A stretch of 64,000 nucleotides of DNA from Alphaproteobacteria bacterium SO-S41 (GCA_019670725.1 AP024629.1:682001-746000); one strand, 5' to 3'; counted from the stretch's first letter, positions 9,954 to 18,708 are shown. Made by a program: numbers and translations. The notes: generated by a model from the letters alone, not told the origin.

Positions 9954-10021
9954 CCTGTCCCCACACAAGACGCCAAACGGCGTGGCCGAGAATGTGGGGC
10001 AGACGGGATTTGTGCAATGCG

Positions 10022-10049
10022 GGAGGCGCGGACGCTTTGCCGCGCCTCC
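10022..10049 (-). terminator. Hairpin between hydrolase gene and ATPase-regulator gene
   Basis: A 10-bp perfect inverted repeat (GGAGGCGCGG / CCGCGCCTCC) with an 8-nt loop, just after the minus-strand hydrolase ending at 10061. It has no T-run, so it is a possible weak or Rho-assisted terminator. Confidence 0.4.
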
Positions 10050-10060
10050 TCGGCCCGCGA

Positions 10061-10876
10061 TCAGCTTGCGGCGCGCAGAGGTGTGGCGGTCACAACAGCG
10101 GGCGGTACATGGCGCTTGGCCCAATCGACGATCTCAGCGGCGACGGCCTGCCAGCCGGGTTCGCCCAGCAGATAGTGCGAATGGCCCTTGAGCAACTTGA
10201 AATCGGTGATGCCCGGCGCTTTCTTCTGCTTGTTGTAGCAGGCGCGCGCGGTGAACGGCGTGACCGTGCGGTCGAACTCCGCCACCGTGATGAGCATCGG
10301 CTCGGTGCGTTTCTTCGCCTTGACCCAGGTGCCGATCGAGCAGGCGACCTGCCAGAACAACTTGCCCGAGGTCGGCACAACGAGGCGGTCATAGCCATCG
10401 GTCTGTGCGTCTGCCGGCGCGCGGTTGGCGAAGTTCTTCGCGAAGGCGGGGCGTGAGATCGTGAAAGGCCGGCGCCAGCTCGCCCAGCGCAGCAGCACCG
10501 GCGCGGCGGCGAGCAGCGACTGAAGGCCGGGAATGGTGCCGCCGACCGGACCGGGATCGACTGCAATACAGGCCGCGCCGAGACGGCGGTCCATCAAAAG
10601 CTGGGCGACGAGGCCGCCCATCGAATGGCCGATAATGATCGGGCGCTCCGGCAAGGTCTCGATGAAGGCCTGGTAGTGATCGCAGATCGCACCGACCGAA
10701 AGGCTGCCGAGACCCTTGGGCGGGTCAGCGCGCAGTTCCGCCGCCGTGCCCTTGTCGAGCGTTGGCCAGGCGGGCGCGTGGGTCGTGTAACCCGCCGCCT
10801 CGAACACGGATTTCAGATTGTCCCAGCAGGGCGGCAGCATCCAAGCGCCGTGGACGAACACAACATGATTGGTCAT
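10061..10876 (-). CDS. Alpha/beta hydrolase (tandem copy 1)
   Basis: A 271-residue alpha/beta-hydrolase-fold protein without a signal peptide. It shows the oxyanion HG element (VFVHGAW), the nucleophile elbow GHSMGG with Ser85, a probable acid in TVAEFDRTVTP and the histidine in LLKGHSHYLLGEPGW. It is clearly paralogous to the next gene upstream (10884-11714): both share DPPxxLGxLSxG, PGPVGG/PAPIGG, PTSGKxF and GTWxKAxxRTxPxLIT. The genes are separated by 7 bp and run in one direction with two more hydrolases behind, so an operon is likely. The substrate is unknown (ester, lactone or amide). Confidence 0.85.
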   Translation of the reverse strand: MTNHVVFVHGAWMLPPCWDNLKSVFEAAGYTTHAPAWPTLDKGTAAELRADPPKGLGSLSVGAICDHYQAFIETLPERPIIIGHSMGGLVAQLLMDRRLGAACIAVDPGPVGGTIPGLQSLLAAAPVLLRWASWRRPFTISRPAFAKNFANRAPADAQTDGYDRLVVPTSGKLFWQVACSIGTWVKAKKRTEPMLITVAEFDRTVTPFTARACYNKQKKAPGITDFKLLKGHSHYLLGEPGWQAVAAEIVDWAKRHVPPAVVTATPLRAAS

Positions 10877-10883
10877 TGCAGCC

Positions 10884-11714
10884 TCACATCGTCAGAGTGG
10901 GTTCGGGGGAACGCATGGCGGGTACCGGCAGCGCGGCAGCCCAGCCAATGGCGGCATCGGCGACCTCCTCCCAGCCGGGCTCGCTGATCAGGTAGTGGGA
11001 GCGGCCGGGGAAGAGGCGGAAATCGGTGCGGGCGGGCGCGCGCTTCTGGATGCGGTACGCGGCACGCGAGAGGTAGGGCGTGACCAGGCGATCGGCATCG
11101 CCCGCGGTAATCAGCAACGGCTGGGTTCGGCGGCGCGCCTTGATCCAGGTGCCGACCCAGAATGCCGCCTGATAGAAAACCTTGCCGGAGGTCGGAATGA
11201 CGACGCTGTCATAGGCGGCATTCTGCTGCGCCGCCGGTGCGGCATTGGCGTAGCGCTCGGCGAAGAGCAGCCGCGTCAGACGGTAGACGCGCTTCCAGCC
11301 CGCCCAGCGGAAGATGACGGGCAAGGCCGCGCCCAATGTCGTCGGCCCGGGGATGATGCCGCCGATCGGCGCCGGATTGATCGCGACCCCGGCCCCGCCG
11401 ACGCCGCGATCCAGCAGCAACTGGACGAAGAGCCCGCCGAAGGAGTGACCAACGAGCAGGGGCGGCGTCTTCAGCTTCTGCGCGGTGATGAAGATCGCGA
11501 GGCCGTCGACAATGGTTCCGATGGAGAGGCCACCAAGCGCCGGCGGCGGATCGGTGTTGAGTTGGGCGGCGCTTCGTCCGTTGAGCACGTCCCATGTCGG
11601 CACGAGCACGCGGTAGCCAGCGGCCTCGAAGCGCTGCCGGAACGCCGCCCATGACTCTGCGGTCACCCACAGGCCGTGGATCAGAACGACTGTCTTGTCC
11701 GGGTCCACGGCCAT
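10884..11714 (-). CDS. Alpha/beta hydrolase (tandem copy 2)
   Basis: A 276-residue alpha/beta hydrolase, cytoplasmic, with HG oxyanion motif (VLIHGLW), nucleophile elbow GHSFGG (Ser91), a late Asp in ITAGDADRLVTPY and the catalytic His in FPGRSHYLISEPGW. It aligns along its whole length with the adjacent copy at 10061-10876, so a local gene duplication followed by divergence is the simplest explanation. Upstream, 10 bp away, is the chloroperoxidase-like hydrolase gene, so all three are probably co-transcribed. The substrate cannot be inferred. Confidence 0.85.
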   Translation of the reverse strand: MAVDPDKTVVLIHGLWVTAESWAAFRQRFEAAGYRVLVPTWDVLNGRSAAQLNTDPPPALGGLSIGTIVDGLAIFITAQKLKTPPLLVGHSFGGLFVQLLLDRGVGGAGVAINPAPIGGIIPGPTTLGAALPVIFRWAGWKRVYRLTRLLFAERYANAAPAAQQNAAYDSVVIPTSGKVFYQAAFWVGTWIKARRRTQPLLITAGDADRLVTPYLSRAAYRIQKRAPARTDFRLFPGRSHYLISEPGWEEVADAAIGWAAALPVPAMRSPEPTLTM

Positions 11715-11724
11715 GACGCTCCCC

Positions 11725-12546
11725 TCAGCTCTGGATGAAGGCGAGCAGGTCCGCGTTGAACGCGTCCTGATGCGTGGTGGGAAGGCCGTGATCGCCGCCC
11801 TTGTAGATCTTGAGCGTCGCGCCGCGAACGATCTCGGCGGCCATCCGCGCGGCCGCGCCGATCGGCACGATCTGATCGTCGTCGCCGTGGATGAACAGGG
11901 TCGGCTTGTCGATCTTCTTGAGATCGCCGGTGTAGTCGACTTCGGAGAATTCGCGGATGCAGTCGAGCTGGCCCTTGATGCCGCCCATCATGCCCTGCAG
12001 CCAGAAGCTGTCGCGAATGCCCTCGGACAGTGTCGCGCCGGCGCGGTTGTAGCCATAGAAGGGAGTCGCCAGATCCTTGAAGAACTGGGTGCGGTTGTCG
12101 AACGTGCCCTTGCGGATGCCGTCGAAGACCTCGATCGGCAGGCCGCCCGGATTGTCCGGTGTCTTCAGCATCAGCGGCGGCACGGCGCCGGCGAGCACGA
12201 TCTTGGCGACGCGCGCGGAGCCATGGCGGCCGATATAGTGGGCAACCTCGCCGCCGCCAGTGGAATGCCCGACCATCACGACGTTCCTGAGATCGAGTGC
12301 CTCCATCAGCGCCGCGAGGTCGTCGGCATAGGTGTCCATGTCGTTGCCGTCCCAGGTCTGGTCCGAGCGGCCATGGCTGCGGCGGTCGTGGGCGATGACA
12401 CGGAAACCCTTGGCGCCCAGGAACTGCATCTGGCCGTCCCACGCATCCGCGCTCAGCGGCCAGCCATGGCTGAAGACGACCGGCTGGCCCTTGCCCCAGT
12501 CCTTGTAGAAAATCTTCGTGCCGTCTTGCGTCGTGATGGTGCTCAT
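11725..12546 (-). CDS. Non-haem chloroperoxidase/arylesterase-type alpha/beta hydrolase
   Basis: A 273-residue protein of the cofactor-free haloperoxidase (perhydrolase/arylesterase) branch of the alpha/beta hydrolases. It starts [18 protein letters not shown], typical for the group. The catalytic triad is readable as Ser95 in GHSTGGG, Asp224 in HGDDDQIVP and His253 in GGDHGLP. The physiological reaction of this group is usually ester or lactone hydrolysis; perhydrolysis and halogenation are side activities. It heads a three-gene hydrolase string with 10-bp and 7-bp gaps. No signal peptide is seen. Confidence 0.9.
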   Translation of the reverse strand: MSTITTQDGTKIFYKDWGKGQPVVFSHGWPLSADAWDGQMQFLGAKGFRVIAHDRRSHGRSDQTWDGNDMDTYADDLAALMEALDLRNVVMVGHSTGGGEVAHYIGRHGSARVAKIVLAGAVPPLMLKTPDNPGGLPIEVFDGIRKGTFDNRTQFFKDLATPFYGYNRAGATLSEGIRDSFWLQGMMGGIKGQLDCIREFSEVDYTGDLKKIDKPTLFIHGDDDQIVPIGAAARMAAEIVRGATLKIYKGGDHGLPTTHQDAFNADLLAFIQS

Positions 12547-12657
12547 TGGCGGGCTCCTTGGCGTTCGGATCGTGTCGCCACAGTGACCCCGGGACTGTTC
12601 GCTCTCTTGAAGGCGGCGGTGCGCGGTTGAACAAATGAAGCGCGGCGCGCGCCGACG

Positions 12658-12685
12658 AAAAAGGGCGGCACTGCGGCCGCCCTTT
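12658..12685 (-). terminator. Rho-independent terminator of hydrolase gene
   Basis: A 10-bp perfect stem (AAAGGGCGGC / GCCGCCCTTT) with a 6-nt loop and, read on the minus strand, a TTTTT tract at the 3' edge. It lies ~20 nt after the minus-strand hydrolase that ends at 12706, and separates that gene from the haloperoxidase-type operon. Confidence 0.75.
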
Positions 12686-12705
12686 GCGTTGCGAGACTGT
12701 GGATT

Positions 12706-13662
12706 TCAGTTCGCCGCGAGGACGTCGTCCTCCTTGAGGAATCGCAGCACCTCCGCTCCGAACGCGGCCCCGTACTGGAAGAGGAAGCCGTGGCCGGAGT
12801 CCGGGTAGATGACGAGCCTCACATTCGGGATGGCCTGGGCGAGCGCATAGGATTGATAGGTGGGGATCATGATGTCCTCCACGCCGTTCGCGACGAGGAC
12901 GGGCTGGCGAATGGCCCCGACGCGGTGAAGGAGCGACGTTTCGGGCGTTGAGACATCGCCGCCCGCCGCGAGCATCGCCTGCCAGGCAGGAGCGCTGACG
13001 AGCTTCTCAAACGCATCGGCGCGAAGCTTAAGGCGTGCGAGATGCGCGCGACCGGCCGCCTGGCTGGTCGGCGTGGCCTTGAAGAAGAGATACAGAAAGT
13101 CGGCATCAACGTTCACCGGCTTCGTCGCGACCTCGACGGCCTTCGGATTGAGGTTGGCGCCTTCGACATAGCCCGCGCCGCTTCCGGCGATCACCAGGCG
13201 CCGCACCAGATCGGGATGACGAAGCGCCAGTTCCTGCGCGACGAGCCCGCCGAACGAGAAGCCGAGGACATCGACTTGATGGTAGCCGAGCGCCGCGATG
13301 AAGGCGGCGCCGGTATCGGCCCAGCCTGTCAGCGTCTGCGACGCTTCGCCGTCGGAGCGCGCGACGCCGGCATTGTCGAAGAGAATGACGTGGCGCCCTG
13401 AGGCGATGACGTCAGTCAGGGCCGGATCCCACTCATCCATCGTGCCGCGAAAGCGCTGGAAGAAGACGAGGGGAACGCCGTCTTCGACGCCGAAGCTGCG
13501 ATAGGCGTAGTGCACGCCCTCCGCTTCGATAAATCGGGTCTCAGCGCATGAGGTTAGACAAGGAGACGAGACATCTTGCGCGCGTGCCGTCGAACACAGC
13601 CTAGGGAGCACAAGGAACGCCGCGACGGCCGCGGTTGCGATGGTTATGCGAAAGATCGACAT
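12706..13662 (-). CDS. Exported alpha/beta hydrolase
   Basis: A 318-residue alpha/beta hydrolase. ATG 13662 is preceded by CCAGGAGGCTTTC, an excellent ribosome site, so the longer frame to 13776 is rejected. The first ~29 residues form a Sec signal peptide (FRITIATAAVAAFLVLP...TARAQD), so the enzyme is periplasmic or secreted. A Cys pair (CLTSC, ~35-39) could form a disulfide. The nucleophile elbow is GFSFGG (Ser136), the acid lies in NGVEDIMIP and the His in DSGHGFLFQ. The presence of NAGVARSDG and GFSFGG suggests an epoxide-hydrolase/haloalkane-dehalogenase-like branch. It has its own terminator and appears monocistronic. Confidence 0.85.
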   Translation of the reverse strand: MSIFRITIATAAVAAFLVLPRLCSTARAQDVSSPCLTSCAETRFIEAEGVHYAYRSFGVEDGVPLVFFQRFRGTMDEWDPALTDVIASGRHVILFDNAGVARSDGEASQTLTGWADTGAAFIAALGYHQVDVLGFSFGGLVAQELALRHPDLVRRLVIAGSGAGYVEGANLNPKAVEVATKPVNVDADFLYLFFKATPTSQAAGRAHLARLKLRADAFEKLVSAPAWQAMLAAGGDVSTPETSLLHRVGAIRQPVLVANGVEDIMIPTYQSYALAQAIPNVRLVIYPDSGHGFLFQYGAAFGAEVLRFLKEDDVLAAN

Positions 13663-13822
13663 GAAAGCCTCCTGGAGAATCAGGAGGCGACCCTCGCCAG
13701 AGAATTGCGCCATCGATTGAACGAACGACGGCGGAATTGACAAATCCGCAGGCCAGCACCGAAGCTCAAGCCGCAATCATGCGTTCGGGTCGTCCGCGGC
13801 AACCTAAATCGCTGACGTCGGC

Positions 13823-14773
13823 CTAGTTGGCGGGCCGTCCGCTCGCGACGGCCGAAAGTCCCATGCGTGCTGCGACGACCACGGTGCCGACAATCAGGCC
13901 GATGACGCCGTAGAGAAAAGCCGAAACCAGCCAACTGACGATTCCCGCCGCCGCGGAGATCGCGCGACCGGCCCCCTCGGCGAGGTCGTGCACCGCATGA
14001 GGGATGGCCGTCAGGCCGTATAGCTCGAGGCTGTGGACCAGGATCCCGCCGCCCACCCAGGCCATAGCCGCCGTTCCGACGACGGACAGCATCGTCATCA
14101 GCACTGGCATGCCGGTGACCAAAGCGCGCCCAATCCAGCGCAGGGCGCCGCGCTTCGCCTTGGCCAGAATGAGACCGACATCATCCATCTTCACAATGGC
14201 CGCGACGGCGCCGTAGACCGCAACCGTGACCAGGATGCCGACGGCCGCAAGCACGAAAACCTGCAGGGTCAACGAGCGGTCCGAGACCTCCGCAAGCGTG
14301 ATCGCCATGATCTCCGCCGACAGGATGAAATCGGTTCGAATGGCGCCGCCGATTTTTTCTTTCTCAAGCTCGGGCGTCAGCATGACAGGCAGGTCTTCTG
14401 TGGGAGACGCTTCATGCTTGTGGAAATAATGCAGCACCTTCTCGGCGGCCTCGAAGCATAGATAGGCCGCGCCCAGCATGAGCAGCGGGGTGATCGCCCA
14501 CGGTGCGAACGCGCTGAGCGCCAGGGCGACCGGCAGGATGAAGAAAAGCTTGTTCCGAAGGGACCCCCAGGCGATCCGGGCAATGATCGGCAATTCCCGC
14601 TCGGGCTTGAACCCGGTCACGTATTGCGGTGTGACCGCGGTGTCGTCGATCACCACGCCCGCCGCCTTAACGCTCGCCTTCCCGGCAGCTGCCACGACAT
14701 CGTTCAGCGATGCCGCGGCCAGCTTGGTGATGGCTACGATGTCATCGAGCAAAGCTATCAGGCCGGATGCCAT
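13823..14773 (-). CDS. DUF808 family inner-membrane protein
   Basis: A 316-residue integral membrane protein of the DUF808 (YedI-like) family. It starts MASGLIALLDDIVAITKLAAASLNDV, followed by KAAGVVIDDTAVTPQYVTGF, both family hallmarks. ATG 14773 has a GAGGGAAG ribosome site; an upstream TTG adds seven residues. At least four to six hydrophobic helices are visible (for example LFFILPVALALSAFAPW, LTLQVFVLAAVGILVTVAVYG and the C-terminal VSAFLYGVIGLIVGTVVV). The molecular function of the family is not established. No obvious partner lies next to it. Confidence 0.9.
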   Translation of the reverse strand: MASGLIALLDDIVAITKLAAASLNDVVAAAGKASVKAAGVVIDDTAVTPQYVTGFKPERELPIIARIAWGSLRNKLFFILPVALALSAFAPWAITPLLMLGAAYLCFEAAEKVLHYFHKHEASPTEDLPVMLTPELEKEKIGGAIRTDFILSAEIMAITLAEVSDRSLTLQVFVLAAVGILVTVAVYGAVAAIVKMDDVGLILAKAKRGALRWIGRALVTGMPVLMTMLSVVGTAAMAWVGGGILVHSLELYGLTAIPHAVHDLAEGAGRAISAAAGIVSWLVSAFLYGVIGLIVGTVVVAARMGLSAVASGRPAN

Positions 14774-14959
14774 GCTTCCCTCAAGCGACTGCAAGATGCT
14801 CCCGGCACCGATCGCGCCGGGTCCGGTCCACTATCTGTCTTGCTTGCCGCGGCAACAACGGCAACCACAACCGAACCAAACGGCTTGCGCGATGGTCAAT
14901 CGCCGGCCATGAAATCGTCTTCCGCCAAGGGTGCTTAACTCGACAGCGCCGCTGTCAGC

Positions 14960-16240
14960 TTACAACATCGCGCCCGGCAGCCACAGCGACAGCGCGGGTA
15001 TGAGCGTCACCAGCAACAGCACGATCATCGCCGCCAGGTAGAACGGCCAGATCGTCTTCATCGCCTCGCCGACGCTGATCTTGCCGATGGCGCAGCCCAC
15101 GAACAGCACTGAGCCGACCGGCGGGGTCAGCAGGCCAATGCCGCAGGTCAGGATCATCACCACGCCGAAATGCACGGGATCGATGCCGTAGGCCTTGGCG
15201 ACCGGCAGGAAGATCGGCGTCGCGATGATGATCATCGGCGCCATGTCCATGAAGGTGCCCAGGAACAAGAGGATCAGCACCATCATCAACAGGATGGTGA
15301 TCTTGTCGTCGGCGACGGCCTGCATCAGGTCGACGGTCTGCGCGGGCACCTGCAGATAGGCCATCAGCCAGCCGAACGCGCCCGCCGCGCCGATGATCAG
15401 CAGGATATGCCCCGACGTCCGCACCGCACCGGCGCAAGCATGCAGGAAGTCGTCCCACTTCATGTGGCGATAGACCAGCGCCGTCACCGCCACGGCATAG
15501 ACCACGGCGATCGCGGCGCTCTCGATCGCCGTGAAGATGCCGGCCTTGATGCCGACGAAGATGATGGCGACCAGCAGCAGGCCCGGCAGCGCGGCGATGA
15601 AGGTGCGCAGCACCGCGCCGAAGCCGGGGAAGGGCGTCGCCGCATAGCCGCGCCGCCGCGCGATGACATAGGCGGTGATCATCACCGTCACCGCCATCAT
15701 CAGCGCCGGTATGATGCCTGCGGCAAAAAGCTGGGTGATCGAGATGCCGCCGCCCGCCGCCGCCGAATAGAGGATCATGTTATGCGAGGGCGGGACCAGC
15801 AGCGCGATCAGCGCCGCGGTGATCGTCACGTTTACGGCGTAGGATTTTTCATAACCCCGCGCGGCCATTTGCGGGATCATCGTGCCGCCGACCGCGGTCA
15901 CATCGGCGATCGCGGAGCCCGAAACGCCGCCGAACAGCGTCGAGGCGACCACGCTGACCTGACCGAGCCCGCCGCGGATATGCCCGACGCCCGCCGAGGC
16001 GAAGGCGATGATGCGTTCGGAAATCCCGCCGCGCAGCATCAGCTCGCCCGCGAAGATGAACAGCGGAATGGCGAGCAGCGACACCGATGAGATGTCCGAC
16101 GCGCTTTGTTGCACCACGACCAGCGGCGGCAGGCCGAGATAGACCAGCGTCGCGGTGGTCGAAACGAAAAGCGCGAAGGCGACCGGCGTGCCGATGGCGA
16201 GCAGCAGCGCGAAGACACCGAAGAGGATGGTCAGCTCCAT
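14960..16240 (-). CDS. TRAP transporter large permease subunit (DctM-type)
   Basis: A 426-residue polytopic membrane protein, the standard length for a TRAP DctM subunit. It starts MELTILFGVFALLLAIGTPV and contains the family stretch LFGGVSGSAIADVTAVGGTMIP and the ALLVPPSHNMILYS region, followed by about a dozen hydrophobic helices. The frame stays open to 16753, but the reading before 16240 is a shadow of the small subunit. Start and preceding stop overlap as TGATG, giving translational coupling with the DctQ gene. It imports a carboxylated solute driven by the sodium or proton gradient. Next to the pectin genes, a uronate or oligogalacturonate is the likely solute, though no sequence feature proves this. 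Confidence 0.93.
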   Translation of the reverse strand: MELTILFGVFALLLAIGTPVAFALFVSTTATLVYLGLPPLVVVQQSASDISSVSLLAIPLFIFAGELMLRGGISERIIAFASAGVGHIRGGLGQVSVVASTLFGGVSGSAIADVTAVGGTMIPQMAARGYEKSYAVNVTITAALIALLVPPSHNMILYSAAAGGGISITQLFAAGIIPALMMAVTVMITAYVIARRRGYAATPFPGFGAVLRTFIAALPGLLLVAIIFVGIKAGIFTAIESAAIAVVYAVAVTALVYRHMKWDDFLHACAGAVRTSGHILLIIGAAGAFGWLMAYLQVPAQTVDLMQAVADDKITILLMMVLILLFLGTFMDMAPMIIIATPIFLPVAKAYGIDPVHFGVVMILTCGIGLLTPPVGSVLFVGCAIGKISVGEAMKTIWPFYLAAMIVLLLVTLIPALSLWLPGAML

Positions 16241-16758
16241 CACGCTGTCTCCAGCGGGCGTTCGGCGGTCGGCGGATCGCCGCGCACCAGCCGCTCCAGC
16301 GCAAAGAGCGCCATCAGCGTGCCGCCCGCGCTCAGCGCGAGGAAACGGATGCCCGAAGGCAGCGGCGCGCCGGGCATCGGGATGCTCCAGTCGTCGAGCA
16401 TCAATTCGGTGCCCCACCAGGCCAGCGCGGCGCCGCAGGCCGCGGCGATCAGCCGGTTGAAGGCTTTGAGCCCGCGCTGCACGCCGGTCGGCGACATCTC
16501 GAGCAAAGTGAAGAAGCCGAAATGCGTCTCTTGCCGTACTGCGACGGCGGCCCCCAGCATGACAGCCAGGCTCATGCAGAGCAGGGCCACCGGTTCGGTC
16601 CAGCCGGGCGAGGAGTTGAGCACGTAGCGCGCAAAAACCTGCCAGGCCTGCGTCAGCGCCATCACGACCAACGCGATCCCGGCCACCGCCGTCGCGGCGC
16701 TTGCAAGCACGCTGAAGACGCCGGCCTCGCGCCGTGCATCGGACATGTTCCACCCCAT
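16240..16758 (-). CDS. TRAP transporter small permease subunit (DctQ-type)
   Basis: A 172-residue membrane protein with four hydrophobic helices (around VAGIALVVMALTQAWQVFAR, PVALLCMSLAVMLGAAVAV, LIAAACGAALAWWGTEL and FLALSAGGTLMALFALERL), the DctQ pattern. It sits between the binding-protein gene and the large permease gene, in the common P-Q-M order. ATG 16758 is used; ATG 16746 is an alternative. It pairs with DctM in the inner membrane and docks the periplasmic binding protein. Confidence 0.9.
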   Translation of the reverse strand: MGWNMSDARREAGVFSVLASAATAVAGIALVVMALTQAWQVFARYVLNSSPGWTEPVALLCMSLAVMLGAAVAVRQETHFGFFTLLEMSPTGVQRGLKAFNRLIAAACGAALAWWGTELMLDDWSIPMPGAPLPSGIRFLALSAGGTLMALFALERLVRGDPPTAERPLETA

Positions 16759-16772
16759 CGCTGCGCCGCGAT

Positions 16773-17756
16773 CTACGCTTCGGCGCTTATTCTCCTGAAC
16801 AGCTCGGCCAGCCGCTCATCTCTTAGGTAATGCGCCATCATCGGCTCGATCGCCTTGCGGAAGTCCGCCTTGTCGACCTCGGTGACCGCTACGCCGGCCG
16901 CGAGCACCTTGGCGCGCGAGGCGGTTTCCGTGGCGACCCATTTCTCGCGCATGACAGGCACCGAGCGGCGCGCCAGATCGCGCAGCAGCGCCTGATCGTC
17001 CGCACTCAGTATTGCAAGGCTGCGCTGCGAGATCAGCAGCGCTTCAGGCGAATAGGAATGCTCGGTCTGCGCCCAATGCTGCGCGACCTCGAAATGGCGC
17101 GCCGTCTCAAAGGTCGGCCAATTGTTCTCCGCGCCGTCGATCAGCCGTGTCTGCAGCGCCGAGAAGACGGCGCTGACTGTCAGCGGCGTCGCATTGGCGC
17201 CCATCGCGCCGGCCATCCCCAGGAAGATGTCGGATTGCGGCACCCGGATCTTCAGCCCTTCCAGATCGCCGATCGTGCTGATGGGATGATGTGCATTGTA
17301 GAAGCAGCGCGCGCCCGCATCGTAGAAGGCGAGCCCCACCATGCCGCGCCGCCCGAACACCTTCAGCAGATCTGCGCCCACCTGCCCGTCGATCGCGCGA
17401 TGCATGTGGTCGGTCGATTGGAAGACGTAAGGGAGCGACAGGATCGCGGTTTCGGGAAACGCGTTGTTCAGCGCCGCAATGTTCACGCGGCACATGTCGA
17501 TGCCACCGAAGCGCACCAGGCCGATCGAGTCGTCTTCGTTGCCGAGTTGGCCGGAATGATAGAGCCGGATGCCGAGCCGCCCGCCGGTTTCGCGCGCCAG
17601 TTCCGTTCCGATCCATCTGACCGCTTCGACCGTCGGATAGCCGTCGCGATGCACGTCGGCGGCGGTCAGCAGGCGCGGCCCGTCAGCACGTGCAAGGCGG
17701 CTCGCGGCCATTCCCGCCGCGACCGAAGTCAGCAGGCTTCGGCGGGTGAGGGTCAT
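16773..17756 (-). CDS. TRAP transporter substrate-binding protein (DctP-type)
   Basis: A 327-residue periplasmic solute-binding protein. It starts MTLTRRSLLTSVAAGMAASRLARA; the RR pair before a hydrophobic segment suggests Tat rather than Sec export, as for some DctP proteins. The mature protein has the family regions ELARETGGRLGIRLYHSGQL, NAAFPETAILSLPYVF-like text and the IRVPQSDIFLGMAGAMGANATPLTVSAVF stretch, which includes the conserved Arg that pairs with a carboxylate. The start overlaps the hydratase stop as ATGA. The frame is open to 18617, but that reading is a shadow of the hydratase. The ligand is probably a uronate-type acid, judged by the neighbouring pectin genes. Confidence 0.92.
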   Translation of the reverse strand: MTLTRRSLLTSVAAGMAASRLARADGPRLLTAADVHRDGYPTVEAVRWIGTELARETGGRLGIRLYHSGQLGNEDDSIGLVRFGGIDMCRVNIAALNNAFPETAILSLPYVFQSTDHMHRAIDGQVGADLLKVFGRRGMVGLAFYDAGARCFYNAHHPISTIGDLEGLKIRVPQSDIFLGMAGAMGANATPLTVSAVFSALQTRLIDGAENNWPTFETARHFEVAQHWAQTEHSYSPEALLISQRSLAILSADDQALLRDLARRSVPVMREKWVATETASRAKVLAAGVAVTEVDKADFRKAIEPMMAHYLRDERLAELFRRISAEA

Positions 17757-18577
17757 GCGCGCTCCGGCACGGCCGCGACGGCGCGGCAGGCGATCTCGCC
17801 ATAGCCGGGAAAGACGACCCGCGCGGTCTCGCCGGCCGCAATCTCGTGGATGCCGGTGGCGGCGCCGGTGGAAACGTACTGCCCGGCCGTCAGCGGCCGG
17901 CCGCGGCGCGCGCAATGTTCCAGCAGGAAGCGCAGGGCGGGCAGCGGCCCGCCCGGAACCGATGACGCCGCGCCCTGGCCGACGCGCACGCCGCTCACGA
18001 ACGCCTCGCAGGCAAGCTCGTCGAAGCTGCGATCGCGCCAGTCGGCGATGTCCGGGCCAAGGATCAATCCGGCATTGTTGCCGAAGTCGGAAATGACCAC
18101 CGTCGGACCCAGATCGTTGATGGTCTTCAGCGGGCTGCCCGCCGTCTCGATCCCGCCGAACATCTCGCCGGCAATGGCGGCGGCGTCTTCCAGCGACCAA
18201 TGGATCTGCGATGGGTCGGCATCGTGGGCGATGCGGATCACGAACTCTGCCTCCACCGCCGCGAAACCGCCGACGAAGACCGGAAAGTCCGTGACGCGGG
18301 CGGGCGCTGCTTCGTACACGGCGCGGGCGAAGATGGGTCCGGCGAGGCGTTCCTCGCGATAGCGCGCTTGAAGCTCGGGGGGCGCGATGCGGCCGATCTT
18401 CCAACCGGCGATGCGGTCCGGCCACTGGGCGAGCGCGGCGTCCTGGATGGTGTAGGCGTCGGCAAGCCCGGCGGGGACGGCGCCGGGATAGTCCGGCAAG
18501 GCGCGTCCGGCGCGCCGTGCTGCGACAAAAGCGTCGGCAATCGCGCCAACCGAAGCGGTGGGGGCGCTCGGGGTCAC
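17753..18577 (-). CDS. 2-keto-4-pentenoate hydratase-like enzyme coupled to TRAP operon
   Basis: A 274-residue member of the MhpD/2-oxopent-4-dienoate hydratase family (fumarylacetoacetase-related fold). It begins at GTG 18577. Family signatures are GWKIG near residue 58, the metal-binding VEAEFVIRIAHD segment, ALEDAAA-like text and SGVRVGQGAASSVPGGPLPALRFL near residues 190-215. In meta-cleavage pathways such enzymes hydrate a 2-keto-4-enoate. Here it is the first gene of the TRAP operon, with a 4-bp ATGA overlap into the binding-protein gene and a divergent pectate lyase. A role on a 2-keto-3-deoxy-type sugar acid is therefore possible, but this is inference. Confidence 0.85.
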   Translation of the reverse strand: MTPSAPTASVGAIADAFVAARRAGRALPDYPGAVPAGLADAYTIQDAALAQWPDRIAGWKIGRIAPPELQARYREERLAGPIFARAVYEAAPARVTDFPVFVGGFAAVEAEFVIRIAHDADPSQIHWSLEDAAAIAGEMFGGIETAGSPLKTINDLGPTVVISDFGNNAGLILGPDIADWRDRSFDELACEAFVSGVRVGQGAASSVPGGPLPALRFLLEHCARRGRPLTAGQYVSTGAATGIHEIAAGETARVVFPGYGEIACRAVAAVPERA

Positions 18578-18602
18578 GGGTGATTTGATTTTTGTTGTGA
18601 AA

Positions 18603-18624
18603 TCTCTTTGTAATCAAAGAGATA
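18603..18624. promoter_or_regulatory. Inverted repeat in hydratase/pectate-lyase divergent promoter
   Basis: ATCTCTTT-N6-AAAGAGAT, an 8-bp perfect inverted repeat 26 bp upstream of the hydratase GTG, in an AT-rich patch. It differs from the LacI-type palindrome nearby and may be an operator for the TRAP operon. Confidence 0.4.
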
Positions 18625-18708
18625 CGATGATTTCGCCAACGCTTTGACCTGCATTCCTTGCCGTAATTGCCGCGCGCTCCGGGTGGGCGCCTTACGATTG
18701 TCTGTAGA

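Noticed and set aside
8520-10175. 551-codon plus-strand open frame
   Set aside because: It lies wholly opposite the ATPase regulator; there is no ribosome site and no recognisable domain.
16241-16753. N-terminal extension of the DctM frame
   Set aside because: The frame is open by chance over the DctQ gene; DctM has a normal start at 16240 coupled by TGATG and the normal family length.
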